DNA of 64,000 bases from Streptomyces sp. V3I8 (lineage in GTDB: Bacteria > Actinomycetota > Actinomycetes > Streptomycetales > Streptomycetaceae): NCBI RefSeq assembly GCF_030817535.1, contig NZ_JAUSZL010000002.1, positions 496,001 to 560,000 on the forward strand. Reading direction: 5' to 3'. The translations under genes were made by a program, and so were the position numbers. The notes under the pieces were generated by a model that saw only the letters and a list, made by a program, of their open reading frames with translations, searched no databases and was not told the DNA's origin. Of this stretch, positions 43,571 to 52,678 are shown one piece after another (within the stretch, counting starts at the first letter, position 1; every line of letters begins with the position of its first letter).

Positions 43571-44488
43571 TTACGGTTCCGGCGTGGTCGTCAGGTTTTT
43601 TCCCACCCTCGCCGCCGTTTCCCTGAGCCAGATGTGGGCCGCGTCGTGGGTGTGCACGGGGTGCCACCACAGGGCCTCCCGGAGCGGGACCGCCTCGTAC
43701 GGCGGCGTCACCACGCGGACGGCGGCCAGCGGGGCCAGGAGCCTGGCCAGCCGCGCCTGGACCAGTGCGACGCGCCGGGTGCCCGCCACCAGCAGCGGAA
43801 GCAGCTGGAAGCTGTCGACCGAGACCTCGACGCGCGGCTCGATGCCGAGCATGCCGAGCTGGCGTACCGGCGGGGAGTCGTAGGTGCGCTGGTAGGTGAC
43901 CCAGGGCAGCCGGGCCAGGTCCGCCCGGGTGAGCCGGTCGCCGACACCGGGATGGTCCGCGCAGACGAGGAACACCCACCGGTCCTCGTACAGGTCGGTG
44001 GCCGGGAACCCGCTGATGACACCGTGCGGCATGAGCAGTCCGTCGGTGCCGCTGAGCAGGCTGCCGGTGTCGTCGGCCACGGTGGGCGGCGTCTGGCTGA
44101 AACGCAGCCGGATACCGGGCGCCTCCTCGTGCACGACGCGCGCCAGCGCGGTGCCGAAGACGGCGACGGCGTAGTCGGAGGCCAGCAGTTTGAACTCGCG
44201 GTCCTCCTTGGCCGGATCGAAGTGGGCCTGGCTGGCGAAGAGGCGCTCCAGCAGGTCGTAGGCGGTGGAGGTGCGGTCCAGGAGGACCTGGCCGAGAGCG
44301 GTGAGTTCGTAGTGGCCGCCGACCCGGGCGAGCAGGTCGTCGCCGAAGTGGCGGCGCAGCCGGGCGAGCGCCGCGCTCATGGCCGGCTGGCTGAGCCCGA
44401 CGCGCTCCCCGGCGCGGGTGACGTTGCGTTCCTGCAGGAGGGCGCGCAGGGCGACGACGAGGTTGAGGTCGAGGCGGGCCAGATTCAC
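43571..44488 (-). CDS. LysR-family transcriptional regulator
   Basis: 305 residues from GTG 44488 (GAGGG 7 nt upstream). The HTH is VALRALLQERNVTRAGERVGLSQPAMSAALARLRRHFGDDLLAR. The effector domain (DREFKLLASDYAVAVFG) resembles the NodD/LinR-type aromatic-responsive LysR group. It is divergent from the six-gene ring-cleavage operon with a 128-bp gap and is its probable activator. The co-inducer is expected to be the pathway substrate or an intermediate. Confidence 0.88.
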   Translation of the reverse strand: MNLARLDLNLVVALRALLQERNVTRAGERVGLSQPAMSAALARLRRHFGDDLLARVGGHYELTALGQVLLDRTSTAYDLLERLFASQAHFDPAKEDREFKLLASDYAVAVFGTALARVVHEEAPGIRLRFSQTPPTVADDTGSLLSGTDGLLMPHGVISGFPATDLYEDRWVFLVCADHPGVGDRLTRADLARLPWVTYQRTYDSPPVRQLGMLGIEPRVEVSVDSFQLLPLLVAGTRRVALVQARLARLLAPLAAVRVVTPPYEAVPLREALWWHPVHTHDAAHIWLRETAARVGKNLTTTPEP

Positions 44489-44535
44489 GGCGTTTCCCTC
44501 AGCTGTAGGTCTCTGACCAGCAACGAATAAACACG

Positions 44536-44554
44536 GTGGATGCCGGTCATCCAC
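44536..44554. promoter_or_regulatory. LysR-type dyad GTGGATG-N5-CATCCAC
   Basis: Perfect 7-bp arms lie 48 bp from the LysR start and 62 bp from the FAH start. The place fits the activator's recognition site in a divergent LysR promoter. Confidence 0.6.
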
Positions 44555-44616
44555 AGAATCGATTTCCCTGATCACAGGTGGCGGGTCCAGATTAGTCGCA
44601 CCGCAATCAGGAGGAC

Positions 44617-45654
44617 ATGTCCGTGAAACCTGAAGCCGCGTCCGCGCTGTTCGCCGGACGTTTCGCCCTCGCCACACTCTCGGCCCCCGACGGGCCGGCC
44701 TTCCCCGCCCTCGTCACGGCCGGCGCCCGGGTACGCGACCTGCGGGCCGCCTTCGGCGACGAGCACCTGACCGTCCGCGGTCTGCTGGAAGCCTGGGACA
44801 CGGCCCTGCCGCGGCTGTCGGCGCTGGCCGCCGCGGATACGGATGCCGACGCGGATACGGGGGCAGACGGCGCCGGTGCGCAGTACCGGCCGCTGGCGGA
44901 TTTCCGGGTGCACGCCCCCGTCGCACCGCGCCAGGTGTTCCAGTCCGGTGCCAACTACCGTCAGCACGTCATCGATCTGCATGTCGCGCACCGCGCACCG
45001 GGAGACGACCGGCCCGAGGAGGAGCGGCGCGCCGAGGCCGCCGAGATCATGGACCGGCGGGCGGCCGAGGACCTGCCGTACGTCTTCCTCGGGCTGCCGA
45101 GTGCGATCACGGGCCCGTACGACGACGTCGTGCTGCCCGCGTGGGCCGAGAAGCCGGACTGGGAGCTGGAGTTGGCGGCCGTCATCGGCCGGCCGGCGCA
45201 CCGGGTGTCCGTCGAGGAGGCGCTGGAGCACGTCGCCGGTTACACGATCGCCAACGACCTCACCGACCGGGCGACCGTCTTCCGCCGGGACATGCCGCAG
45301 ATCGGCACCGACTGGCTGCGCAGCAAGAACGCGCCCGGCTTCACCCCGCTCGGCCCGTGGATCGTGCCCGCCGAGTCGGTCGCCGACCCCGGTGACCTCC
45401 GGCTCGTGCTCAGGCTGAACGGCGAGACCATGCAGGACGAGTCCACCAAGGACATGATCTTCGACGTCGCGCGCATGGTGTCCTACGCCTCGCAGAGCGC
45501 CCGGCTCCTGCCCGGTGACGTGGTGCTGACCGGATCCCCGGCCGGCAACGGCATGCACCGGGGACGGCTGCTGCGCGACGGAGACGTCATGGACGGCTCC
45601 ATCACGGGTCTCGGCGCCCAGCGCACCCGCTGTGTGGCGGAGGTGACCCGGTGA
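44617..45654 (+). CDS. Fumarylacetoacetate hydrolase (FAH) family protein 1
   Basis: 345 residues. The N-terminal part is variable, with an Asp/Ala repeat (ADTDADADTGADGAG, about 75-89). The FAH core has FQSGANYRQHV and the metal Glu pair region KPDWELELAAVIG. It also has VAGYTIANDLTDRATVFR and LLPGDVVLTGSPAGNG. The family hydrolyses C-C bonds in diketo acids or hydrates and decarboxylates ring-cleavage products. It is first in the operon; its stop overlaps the next start (GTGA). Confidence 0.88.
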   Translation: MSVKPEAASALFAGRFALATLSAPDGPAFPALVTAGARVRDLRAAFGDEHLTVRGLLEAWDTALPRLSALAAADTDADADTGADGAGAQYRPLADFRVHAPVAPRQVFQSGANYRQHVIDLHVAHRAPGDDRPEEERRAEAAEIMDRRAAEDLPYVFLGLPSAITGPYDDVVLPAWAEKPDWELELAAVIGRPAHRVSVEEALEHVAGYTIANDLTDRATVFRRDMPQIGTDWLRSKNAPGFTPLGPWIVPAESVADPGDLRLVLRLNGETMQDESTKDMIFDVARMVSYASQSARLLPGDVVLTGSPAGNGMHRGRLLRDGDVMDGSITGLGAQRTRCVAEVTR

Positions 45655-46613
45655 CCCCGGACCGCGCGGACCCCGAGGGCTCGGTCGCTCGGGCGGCCGA
45701 GGCGTACTCCAACTGGGGCCGCTGGGGCGGGGACGACGTGCTCGGCACGCTGAACTTCCTCGACGAGGCCAAGCGCCGTGAGGGTGCCGCGCTCGTACGG
45801 CGGGGCGTCAGCTTCTCGCTCTCCCAGCGCTTCGACATGGACGGTCCGCAGAAGGGCTGGCGGCGCCGCACCAACCCGGTGCACACCATGCTGGACACCG
45901 GCACCGACGCCGCGCTCGGCAACCAGGGCTTCCCGCACGGCATCGGCGGCGCCGACGACGTGATCGCCATGCCCTTGCAGTGCTCCACCCAGTGGGACGG
46001 CCTCGGGCACATCTTCGACCACGGCAAGGCGTGGAACGGCCGTTCGGCGGAGAAGGTCGTCACCTCCGACGGCGACCTGGTGACCGGCATCGAGCACATG
46101 GCCCCGTACGTGGCCGGCCGCGGCGTGCTCCTGGACGTGGGCCGCGCGATCGGCACCGACGGCGAACTGCCCGACGGGTTCGCGATCACCGGGGCCCACC
46201 TGACCGCGACCGCCGGGGCCCAGGGGGTGGCCGTCGGCCGCGGCGACCTCGTGCTCGTGCGCACCGGGCAGCTCGCCCGGACCCGGCGGGACGGCTGGGG
46301 CGACTACGCGGGCGGTCCCGCGCCCGGCCTGTCCTTCACCGCGGCCGGCTGGCTGCACGGCACCGAGATGGCCGCGGTCGCCACCGACACCTGGGGCTTC
46401 GAGGTGCGGCCCAACGAGTTCGAGCACGCCTTCCAGCCCCTGCACCAGGTCGCGATCCCGCACATCGGCCTGCTGATCGGTGAGATGTGGGACCTGGACG
46501 CGCTCGCCGAGGACTGCGCGGGCGACGGCGTGTACGAGTTCTGGCTCACCGCCGCGCCCCTGCCCATCACCGGCGCGGTCGGCTCCCCCGTCAATCCGAT
46601 CGCCGTCAAGTAG
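45651..46613 (+). CDS. Cyclase-family metallohydrolase (kynurenine-formamidase-like)
   Basis: 320 residues. It belongs to the PF04199 cyclase superfamily: NWGRWGGDDVLGTLNFLDEAKR at the N-terminus, and metal-site residues around CSTQWDGLGHIFDHGKAWNG. It continues GRGVLLDVGRAIGTDGELPDGFAIT and ends HQVAIPHIGLLIGEMWDLDALAEDCA. Relatives hydrolyse formyl or lactone-type bonds with Mn or Zn. Here it would open or trim an intermediate. It is coupled to both neighbours. Confidence 0.85.
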   Translation: MTPDRADPEGSVARAAEAYSNWGRWGGDDVLGTLNFLDEAKRREGAALVRRGVSFSLSQRFDMDGPQKGWRRRTNPVHTMLDTGTDAALGNQGFPHGIGGADDVIAMPLQCSTQWDGLGHIFDHGKAWNGRSAEKVVTSDGDLVTGIEHMAPYVAGRGVLLDVGRAIGTDGELPDGFAITGAHLTATAGAQGVAVGRGDLVLVRTGQLARTRRDGWGDYAGGPAPGLSFTAAGWLHGTEMAAVATDTWGFEVRPNEFEHAFQPLHQVAIPHIGLLIGEMWDLDALAEDCAGDGVYEFWLTAAPLPITGAVGSPVNPIAVK

Positions 46614-46636
46614 TGCGAGGAACAAAGGAGTTCCCC

Positions 46637-47767
46637 ATGAGCAGAGCTCGTACGGTCCTGGTGATCGGTGGTGGCGCGGCCGGTAGCGCCGTGACCGTCC
46701 TGCTGCGTCGCGCCGGCCTCGCGGTGGACCTGGTCGAGGTCAGGAAGGACTGGAACGCCACCGCCGGTTCCGGCATCACCCTCCAGGGCAACGCCCTGCG
46801 CGTGCTGCGCGAGCTGGGCGTCTGGGACCAGGTTCGGGCCTCCGGTTTCGGTTTCGGTTCGGTCGGCATCACCGCCCCCGACGGCACCGTCCTGCACGTC
46901 CAGGACGACCTGCGGACCGGCGGCGACGACCTGCCCGCCACCGTCGGCATGCAGCGGCCCCGGCTCCAGCGGATCCTGATCGAGGCGGTGCGCGCCAGTG
47001 GCGCCACCGTCCGGCTGGGCACCACCGCCGAGATCGTGGACCAGGACGCGGACGGTGTCCGCGTGCGCTTCGACGACGGCCGCGAGGGCCGCTACGACCT
47101 GGTGGTCGCCGCCGACGGCCTCGGTTCCGCGACCCGCGCCGCCATCGGCATCACCGCCCGGCCCGAGCCGACCGGCATGGCCATCTGGCGCGTCGAGGCC
47201 CCGCGTCCGGCCGGGGTGACCCGCACCGACCTCGCGTACGGCGGTCCCGCCTACATCGCCGGCTACTGCCCGACCGGCGACAGCACCCTGTACGCGTACG
47301 TCGTCGAGGCGTGCCGCGACCGTGCCTCGGTACCGGCCGGGTCGTACGCCGACGAGATGCGGCGCCTGGCCTCGGCGTACGGCGGCTTCTGGCCGGAGAT
47401 CACCGAGCACATCACCGATCCCGCGAAGGTCAACCACACCTGGTTCGAGCGGCTGTTGGTGGAGGGTTCCTGGCACCGCGGCCGAGTCGTGCTGGTGGGT
47501 GACGCGGCGCACTGCTGCCCGCCCACCCTCGCGCAGGGCGCCGCGCTGTCCCTGGAGGACGCGTGGGTGCTGGCCCGGTCGCTCACCGGGTCGGACACCT
47601 GGGACGACGCGCTGTTCCAGGCGTACCACGAGCGGCGCATCACCCGGGTGCGTCCCGTCGTGGAGGCATCCGTGCAGATCGGCCGGTGGCAGCTCGACGG
47701 GGTGCGTGACGCCGACGTGCCGGGCCTGATGGCCCGCACCATGACCATGCTCCGGGAGCTGCCGTGA
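46637..47767 (+). CDS. FAD-dependent aromatic hydroxylase-type monooxygenase
   Basis: 376 residues. TVLVIGGGAAGSAVTVLLRRAG binds ADP. The DG motif is DLVVAADGLGSATRAA. The GD motif is RVVLVGDAAHCCPPTLAQGAALSLEDAWVLA. The domain order is that of PHBH-like group A flavin monooxygenases, which hydroxylate phenols with NAD(P)H and oxygen. An AAAGGAG site lies 6 nt before the ATG. The likely job is to make the diol needed by the downstream dioxygenase. The stop overlaps the next start. Confidence 0.88.
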   Translation: MSRARTVLVIGGGAAGSAVTVLLRRAGLAVDLVEVRKDWNATAGSGITLQGNALRVLRELGVWDQVRASGFGFGSVGITAPDGTVLHVQDDLRTGGDDLPATVGMQRPRLQRILIEAVRASGATVRLGTTAEIVDQDADGVRVRFDDGREGRYDLVVAADGLGSATRAAIGITARPEPTGMAIWRVEAPRPAGVTRTDLAYGGPAYIAGYCPTGDSTLYAYVVEACRDRASVPAGSYADEMRRLASAYGGFWPEITEHITDPAKVNHTWFERLLVEGSWHRGRVVLVGDAAHCCPPTLAQGAALSLEDAWVLARSLTGSDTWDDALFQAYHERRITRVRPVVEASVQIGRWQLDGVRDADVPGLMARTMTMLRELP

Positions 47768-48801
47768 CCACATCCGACCGTGCCGCGCCGCACACGGGTG
47801 TGCGGTCCTCGCCCACCGTGGACGTGCACGCCCACGTCCTGCTGCCCGAGGTGGAGGCACTCGTGGCCGGCCGGCCGGGACACAAGGCGGCCAGGGCCCT
47901 GGACGCCCGCCGCAACGGTCCCGCCGCCCTGGCGGTGAGCGGGCCGATGGTGCGCGAGCGCCTTCCGCGGCTCACCGACCCGGCCGTACGGCTGGCCGCG
48001 ATGGACGGCCAGGGCGTGGACATCCAGCTGGTCAGCCCTTCCCCGTCGCACTACCACCACTGGGCCGGCGCCGGGACCGCCGAGAAGGTGTGCCGGCTCG
48101 CCAACGAGGCGATTGCCGCGCACTGTTCGGCCGCGCCGGACCGGCTGCGCGGCCTCGGACTCGTACCGCTCCAGCACCCGGACCTCATCGTGCACGCGCT
48201 CGACCACGCACGGGAGCTGGGCCTGGTGGGAGTGGAGATCTCCAGCCACGCCCCCGGACGCGAACTGTCCGATCCCGCCTACGAGCCCTTCTGGGCCCGG
48301 GCCGAGGAGACCGGGGCGGTCGTCTTCCTGCATCCCTTCGGGTGCACGCTCGACGAGCGGCTCGACCGGTGGTACCTGTCCAACAGCGTCGGCCAGCCCA
48401 CCGAGAACGCCGTCGCCCTGTCCCACCTCATCTTCTCCGGCGTCTTGGACCGCCACCCGGGCCTCAAGGTGCTCGCGGCCCACGGCGGCGGCTACCTGCC
48501 CACCCACATCGGCCGCTCCGACCACGCCTGGTCGGCCCGCTCCGACGCGGGCGCCGGCTGCGCGCACCCGCCCAGCAGCTACCTGCGCCGGCTGTACTTC
48601 GACTCCCTCGTCCACGACCCGTACGTACTGCGGGAGCTGGTGCGCGTCGCCGGCGCGGACCGGGTCCTGCTCGGTTCGGACTTCCCCTTCGACATGGGCA
48701 CCGAGGACCCGGTCGGCGCCCTGCGCGCGGCACACCTGACCGGGGCCGACTTCGAGGCAGTACGGGGCGGCAACGCGGCCGCCCTCCTCCGGAAGGACTG
48801 A
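47764..48801 (+). CDS. Amidohydrolase, ACMSD-type decarboxylase/hydrolase
   Basis: 345 residues. The metal site begins with VDVHAHVLLPE. VVFLHPFGC gives the third His, VLAAHGGGYLP another, and GSDFPFDMG the Asp. This set is found in the amidohydrolase_2 family, which includes 2-amino-3-carboxymuconate semialdehyde decarboxylase and gamma-resorcylate decarboxylase. A non-oxidative decarboxylation of an aromatic acid or ring-cleavage product is likely. It starts with GTG overlapping the monooxygenase stop. Confidence 0.88.
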   Translation: MTTSDRAAPHTGVRSSPTVDVHAHVLLPEVEALVAGRPGHKAARALDARRNGPAALAVSGPMVRERLPRLTDPAVRLAAMDGQGVDIQLVSPSPSHYHHWAGAGTAEKVCRLANEAIAAHCSAAPDRLRGLGLVPLQHPDLIVHALDHARELGLVGVEISSHAPGRELSDPAYEPFWARAEETGAVVFLHPFGCTLDERLDRWYLSNSVGQPTENAVALSHLIFSGVLDRHPGLKVLAAHGGGYLPTHIGRSDHAWSARSDAGAGCAHPPSSYLRRLYFDSLVHDPYVLRELVRVAGADRVLLGSDFPFDMGTEDPVGALRAAHLTGADFEAVRGGNAAALLRKD

Positions 48802-48805
48802 CACC

Positions 48806-49738
48806 ATGCGTCTGCTCACCCACCTGCGGCACGTCGACCTCGCCGTGCCCGACTACGACAAGCAGCTCGACTTCTACTCCGGCGTCTGGGGCCTGACCAA
48901 GGTCGCCGAGGACTCCGGCATCTCCTTCCTGGCCGCCGAGGGCTCCCCGGAGCAGTACGTCGTGCGGCTGCGCAAGGCCGAGGAGAAGCGCCTCGACCTC
49001 GTCTCCTACGGGGCCGCGAACCCGGCCGACGTCGACACCCTCGCCGAACGGCTCCTCGCCGGCGGGGTCCGGTTGATCTCCCGGCCGGGCAAGGTCGACA
49101 CGCCCGGCGGCGGCTACGGGTTCCGTTTCTTCGACGTCGACGGCCGCACCGTCGAGGTGTCCGCCGACGTCGAGGTACGCCGGCACCGCAGGATCGAGGA
49201 GAAGGAGGCCATCCCCGTCAAGCTGTCGCACGTGGTCCTCAACTCCCCCGACCTGGACCGCACCCGTGAGTGGTACGAGCGCCACCTCGGCTTCCGGCTC
49301 TCCGACACGCTCAGCTCGCCGCACATGGGCGAGGTCATGCACTTCATGCGGATCAGCAACCAGCACCACTCGATGGCCCTGGCCAAGGGCCCGCACACCG
49401 CGCTGCACCACGTGTCCTTCGAGATGCGCGGCCTCGACGAGTACATGCGCGGCTCGGGCCGTGTCATGCGCGCGGGCTTCAGGAAGATCTGGGGTCCGGG
49501 CCGGCACATGGCGGGCGACAACACCTTCACCTACTTCCTGGACCCGCACGGCAACACCGTGGAGTACACGACGGAGCTGGAGGTGCTGGACGAGGACACC
49601 TGGCACCCGCACGTCTACGACTTCTCGCGGCCCGAGGTCACCGACCAGTGGGGCACCGCCAACCCCATGAACGAACTCGTCGCCAAGGAGTCCTTCAACG
49701 ACCCCGACCGCGGTGTGTTCGTCGCCCCGCCGGTCTGA
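48806..49738 (+). CDS. Extradiol dioxygenase-type VOC protein (two-domain)
   Basis: 310 residues with two VOC modules. Domain 1 opens LRHVDLAVPDYDKQLDFYSG. Domain 2 has the expected iron ligands: His in KLSHVVLNSPD (about 141), His in LHHVSFEMR (about 203) and Glu in NTVEYTTELE (about 253). These positions agree with 2,3-dihydroxybiphenyl/catechol 2,3-dioxygenases. The Tyr/His helpers of the active site were not checked. It should cleave a catechol-like diol. It starts 4 nt after the amidohydrolase stop. Confidence 0.87.
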   Translation: MRLLTHLRHVDLAVPDYDKQLDFYSGVWGLTKVAEDSGISFLAAEGSPEQYVVRLRKAEEKRLDLVSYGAANPADVDTLAERLLAGGVRLISRPGKVDTPGGGYGFRFFDVDGRTVEVSADVEVRRHRRIEEKEAIPVKLSHVVLNSPDLDRTREWYERHLGFRLSDTLSSPHMGEVMHFMRISNQHHSMALAKGPHTALHHVSFEMRGLDEYMRGSGRVMRAGFRKIWGPGRHMAGDNTFTYFLDPHGNTVEYTTELEVLDEDTWHPHVYDFSRPEVTDQWGTANPMNELVAKESFNDPDRGVFVAPPV

Positions 49739-49769
49739 TCCGCCCCGTCCCGTCGCCAGGAGCCCCGCC

Positions 49770-50768
49770 GTGCGTTTCGCCACCTACGAAGACCCGCACC
49801 GTCACCACGTGGCCGTCGTGGAGGAGGACGGCACCCTCTTCCCGCTGGCCGGTGTCACCTCGCTCACCGCGCTGCTCGCGGAGACCGGCGGTCTGCCCGG
49901 ACTGCTCGCCGCCGGTGCGGCGGCCCTCGACGCGCCGCCCGGCCCGCACGTCGGGGACGTACGGCTGTCACCGCCCCTCCAGCCCCCGTCCGTACGGGAC
50001 TTCGTCACCTTCGAGGAGCACGTCGAGGGGGTACGCCGCTCGGTCGACGGCGTCGCCGGGGTCCCCGAGCAGTGGTACGCGGCGCCGACCTTCTACTTCG
50101 CCAACCCGCACGCGATCCACGGCCCGGGCCAGGACGTGCCCGTGCCGCCCGGGTCGGGCGTCCTGGACTTCGAGCTGGAGGTGGCCGCCGTGATCGGACG
50201 GGAGGGCCGGGACCTCACCCCCGGGCAGGCCCGCGACCACATCGTCGGCTACACCGTCCTCAACGACTGGTCCGCGCGTGACCTGCAGTCGGCGGAGATG
50301 CGGGTCGGGCTCGGGCCGTGCAAGGGCAAGGACACCGCCACCACGCTCGGCCCGTACCTCGTCACCGCCGACGAACTGGAGCCGTACCGGGACGCGGACG
50401 GTTTCCTGCGGCTGGCCCTGACCGCCGAGGTCAACGGCCGGGTGGTCGGCGAGGACCTGCTGTCCCGCATGAGCTGGACCTTCGAGGAGATGACCGCCTA
50501 CGCCTCCCGCGGCACCCGTGTCGTACCGGGTGACGTCCTCGGTTCCGGGACCTGCGGCAACGGCGGCTGCCTCGCCGAACTGTGGGGCCGGCGCGGCGAA
50601 CAGGACCCGCCGCCGCTGAAGCCGGGGGACACCGTCACCCTCACCGTCGAGGGCGTCGGCACGCTCACCAGCACCGTCGTTGCGGGGACCGAGCCCGTCC
50701 CCCTGCCGTCCGGCCGGCGCCGGCGCCCCCGGGGCGCGCGGGCGACCGCGCGACCGGCCGGGGGATGA
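49770..50768 (+). CDS. Fumarylacetoacetate hydrolase (FAH) family protein 2
   Basis: 332 residues from GTG 49770 (AGGAG 8 nt upstream). It is a full-length FAH-type hydrolase. The N-domain is VRFATYEDPHRHHVAVVEEDG. The core has VRDFVTFEEHVEG, the metal Glu in LDFELEVAAVIGREG, VGYTVLNDWSARDLQ and the KGKDTATTLGPYLV loop. It differs strongly from FAH protein 1, so the two probably act on different intermediates. It has a basic Arg/Pro tail and is the last gene of the operon. Confidence 0.88.
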   Translation: MRFATYEDPHRHHVAVVEEDGTLFPLAGVTSLTALLAETGGLPGLLAAGAAALDAPPGPHVGDVRLSPPLQPPSVRDFVTFEEHVEGVRRSVDGVAGVPEQWYAAPTFYFANPHAIHGPGQDVPVPPGSGVLDFELEVAAVIGREGRDLTPGQARDHIVGYTVLNDWSARDLQSAEMRVGLGPCKGKDTATTLGPYLVTADELEPYRDADGFLRLALTAEVNGRVVGEDLLSRMSWTFEEMTAYASRGTRVVPGDVLGSGTCGNGGCLAELWGRRGEQDPPPLKPGDTVTLTVEGVGTLTSTVVAGTEPVPLPSGRRRRPRGARATARPAGG

Positions 50769-50946
50769 CGAAGGCCGCCACGGACGGCTCCACGACGGGC
50801 TCGGATGCCCGAGGGCCGTGACCCCGCAGGCCCTCAGGTCCCGGCCGCTGCTGGGCGCGCTGCACTGGTGGTGGGCCCCGACCAGCCGGCTCGGACAGGA
50901 CCCGGGCCCCGGGTGACCGCCGTGCCGGCCGCGGGGAACAACGGGT

Positions 50947-52581
50947 TCAGGTGCCCGGTCCGGAGGTGTGCCTGCCTTCGCGGTCGCGCCGGGCCAGCAG
51001 GCGCTGGGCGCGGGTCAGGCCGGCCGGGAGGTTCTTGCGCAGCGCGGCGCGGGCGGCGTTGGAGCCGGGCGCCCCGTGCACCCCGCCTCCCGGATGCGCG
51101 GAGGCCGATGCCAGGAAGAGGTTCTTGACCGGTGTCTCCGGGCGTCCCGTGCCCGGGACGGGGCGGAAGAAGAGCTGCTGGTGCAGGGCCGTGGTGCCGC
51201 CGTTGATGGCACCGCCGTGCAGATTGGCGTTCATGGCCTGCAGGGTGGGCGGGGCCAGGACGCGCCGGGACCGGATCAGGGACCGGAAGCCCGGCGCGAA
51301 GCGCTCGACCTGCCGCTCGACCCGGTCGGCCATGAGTTCCTGCTCCTTCGCGTCCCAGCTGCCGGTCAGTCCGTCGTCGCCGGCGTCGCCCTTGATGCGG
51401 TGCGGGACGTGGGTGTACGCCCACGCCGACTCGGTGCCCTCGGGCGAGCGGGTCGGATCGGAGGTCGTCATCTGCCCGAACAGCGCGAACGGGCGGTCCG
51501 GGACCTGCCCCATGGCGACCTGCGCCGCGAACCGCGTCAGCTCGTCGACGCCGTCCGCCAGATGGACGGTGCCCGCGAGGGCGGCCTCGGGGGCCTGCCA
51601 CGGCACGGAGCCGTCGAGGGCCCAGTCGACCTTGAAGGTGGCGAAGTCCCACTGGAACCGGCGCAGGTCGTCCAGCACCTGACGGGGCAGGTCGGCGCTG
51701 TCGACCAGGTCGCCGTACAGGGCGGGCGCGGACACGTCCGCGAGCACGGCGCGGCGCGCGGACACCGTCTCACCGCCGGCGGTGCGCACCGCCACGGCCC
51801 TGCCCTCCCGGACCACGACGCCGCTCACGCGCTCCCCGCACCGGAGCACCCCGCCGCGCTCCTGCAGCCGCCGGGTCAGCGCCCCGATGAGGGCGCCCGA
51901 ACCGCCCACGGGCACGGGGAAGCCGTACGTCTGGCCCAGCATCGACATCAGCCAGCCGAAACCGCCGCTGCCCGCGGCCTCGGGGGCCAGGTCGGCGTGC
52001 AGCGCGTTGCCCGCCAGCAGCAGCCTGCCGCCCTCGCCGCGGAACTCCTCCTCGCCCAGGCGCCGTACCGGCAGCACCATCGAGCGGGCCATCCGCAGCC
52101 CGCCCGCGGTCCGCAGGCGCAGGGCCAGCCTGGCGCCGGAGCGCACCGGCGGGAAGGGCGTGAACAGCGCTTCCAGGAGGTCGGGACGCAGCCGCTCCCA
52201 GATCCGGTGCAGTTCGCGCCAGGCGTCGCCGTCACCGTCGGCGAACACGTCCAGGGAGGCGGCGGTGTCGTCGAGGTCGCGTCCGAGGACGGCGCACCGG
52301 CCGTCGGACAGCGGGTGGGCCAGCACCCGCGGCGCGTGGCTCCAGTGCAGCCCGTACCGCTCCAGGTGCAGTCCGGCGAGCACCGGCGAGGCGGCGGCCA
52401 GCGGGTAGAACGAGCTGAAGAGGTCGTTCGCGAAGTCCGGGTCCACCCCGTGGTCGTGCCGGACCGCGCCGCCCGGCTCGTCCTGCTCCTCCAGTACTTC
52501 GACGCTCCAGCCCTCGTCGGCCAGCAGATTGGCGGCGACGAGCCCGTTGGGGCCGGCCCCGATCACTACCGCGTCCGGCAT
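50947..52581 (-). CDS. Phytoene-desaturase-like FAD oxidoreductase
   Basis: 544 residues from ATG 52581 (GGGAGG upstream). The FAD-binding N-terminus is AVVIGAGPNGLVAANLLADEGW and EEQDEPGGAVRHD. A GG-doublet segment is FPVPVGGSGALIGALTRRLQ. The end is NLFLASASAHPGGGVHGAPGSNAARAAL. It belongs to the CrtI-like amine oxidase/desaturase group, but no carotenoid gene accompanies it. It ends the operon with the SDR and SRPBCC genes. Substrate is probably a lipid or terpenoid-like compound. Confidence 0.87.
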   Translation of the reverse strand: MPDAVVIGAGPNGLVAANLLADEGWSVEVLEEQDEPGGAVRHDHGVDPDFANDLFSSFYPLAAASPVLAGLHLERYGLHWSHAPRVLAHPLSDGRCAVLGRDLDDTAASLDVFADGDGDAWRELHRIWERLRPDLLEALFTPFPPVRSGARLALRLRTAGGLRMARSMVLPVRRLGEEEFRGEGGRLLLAGNALHADLAPEAAGSGGFGWLMSMLGQTYGFPVPVGGSGALIGALTRRLQERGGVLRCGERVSGVVVREGRAVAVRTAGGETVSARRAVLADVSAPALYGDLVDSADLPRQVLDDLRRFQWDFATFKVDWALDGSVPWQAPEAALAGTVHLADGVDELTRFAAQVAMGQVPDRPFALFGQMTTSDPTRSPEGTESAWAYTHVPHRIKGDAGDDGLTGSWDAKEQELMADRVERQVERFAPGFRSLIRSRRVLAPPTLQAMNANLHGGAINGGTTALHQQLFFRPVPGTGRPETPVKNLFLASASAHPGGGVHGAPGSNAARAALRKNLPAGLTRAQRLLARRDREGRHTSGPGT

Positions 52582-52678
52582 GGACGCCTCCCGTCTCGCT
52601 GCACGGATGTCATCGCTGTCGGTTCCGGACACCGCCGGCGGTCGGCGGGCACCGCCGGCCGCGTACGGATGCCGCCGC

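Noticed and set aside
50947..52581. Carotenoid cluster
   Set aside because: The CrtI-like enzyme lacks crtE/B/Y neighbours; the family is broad.
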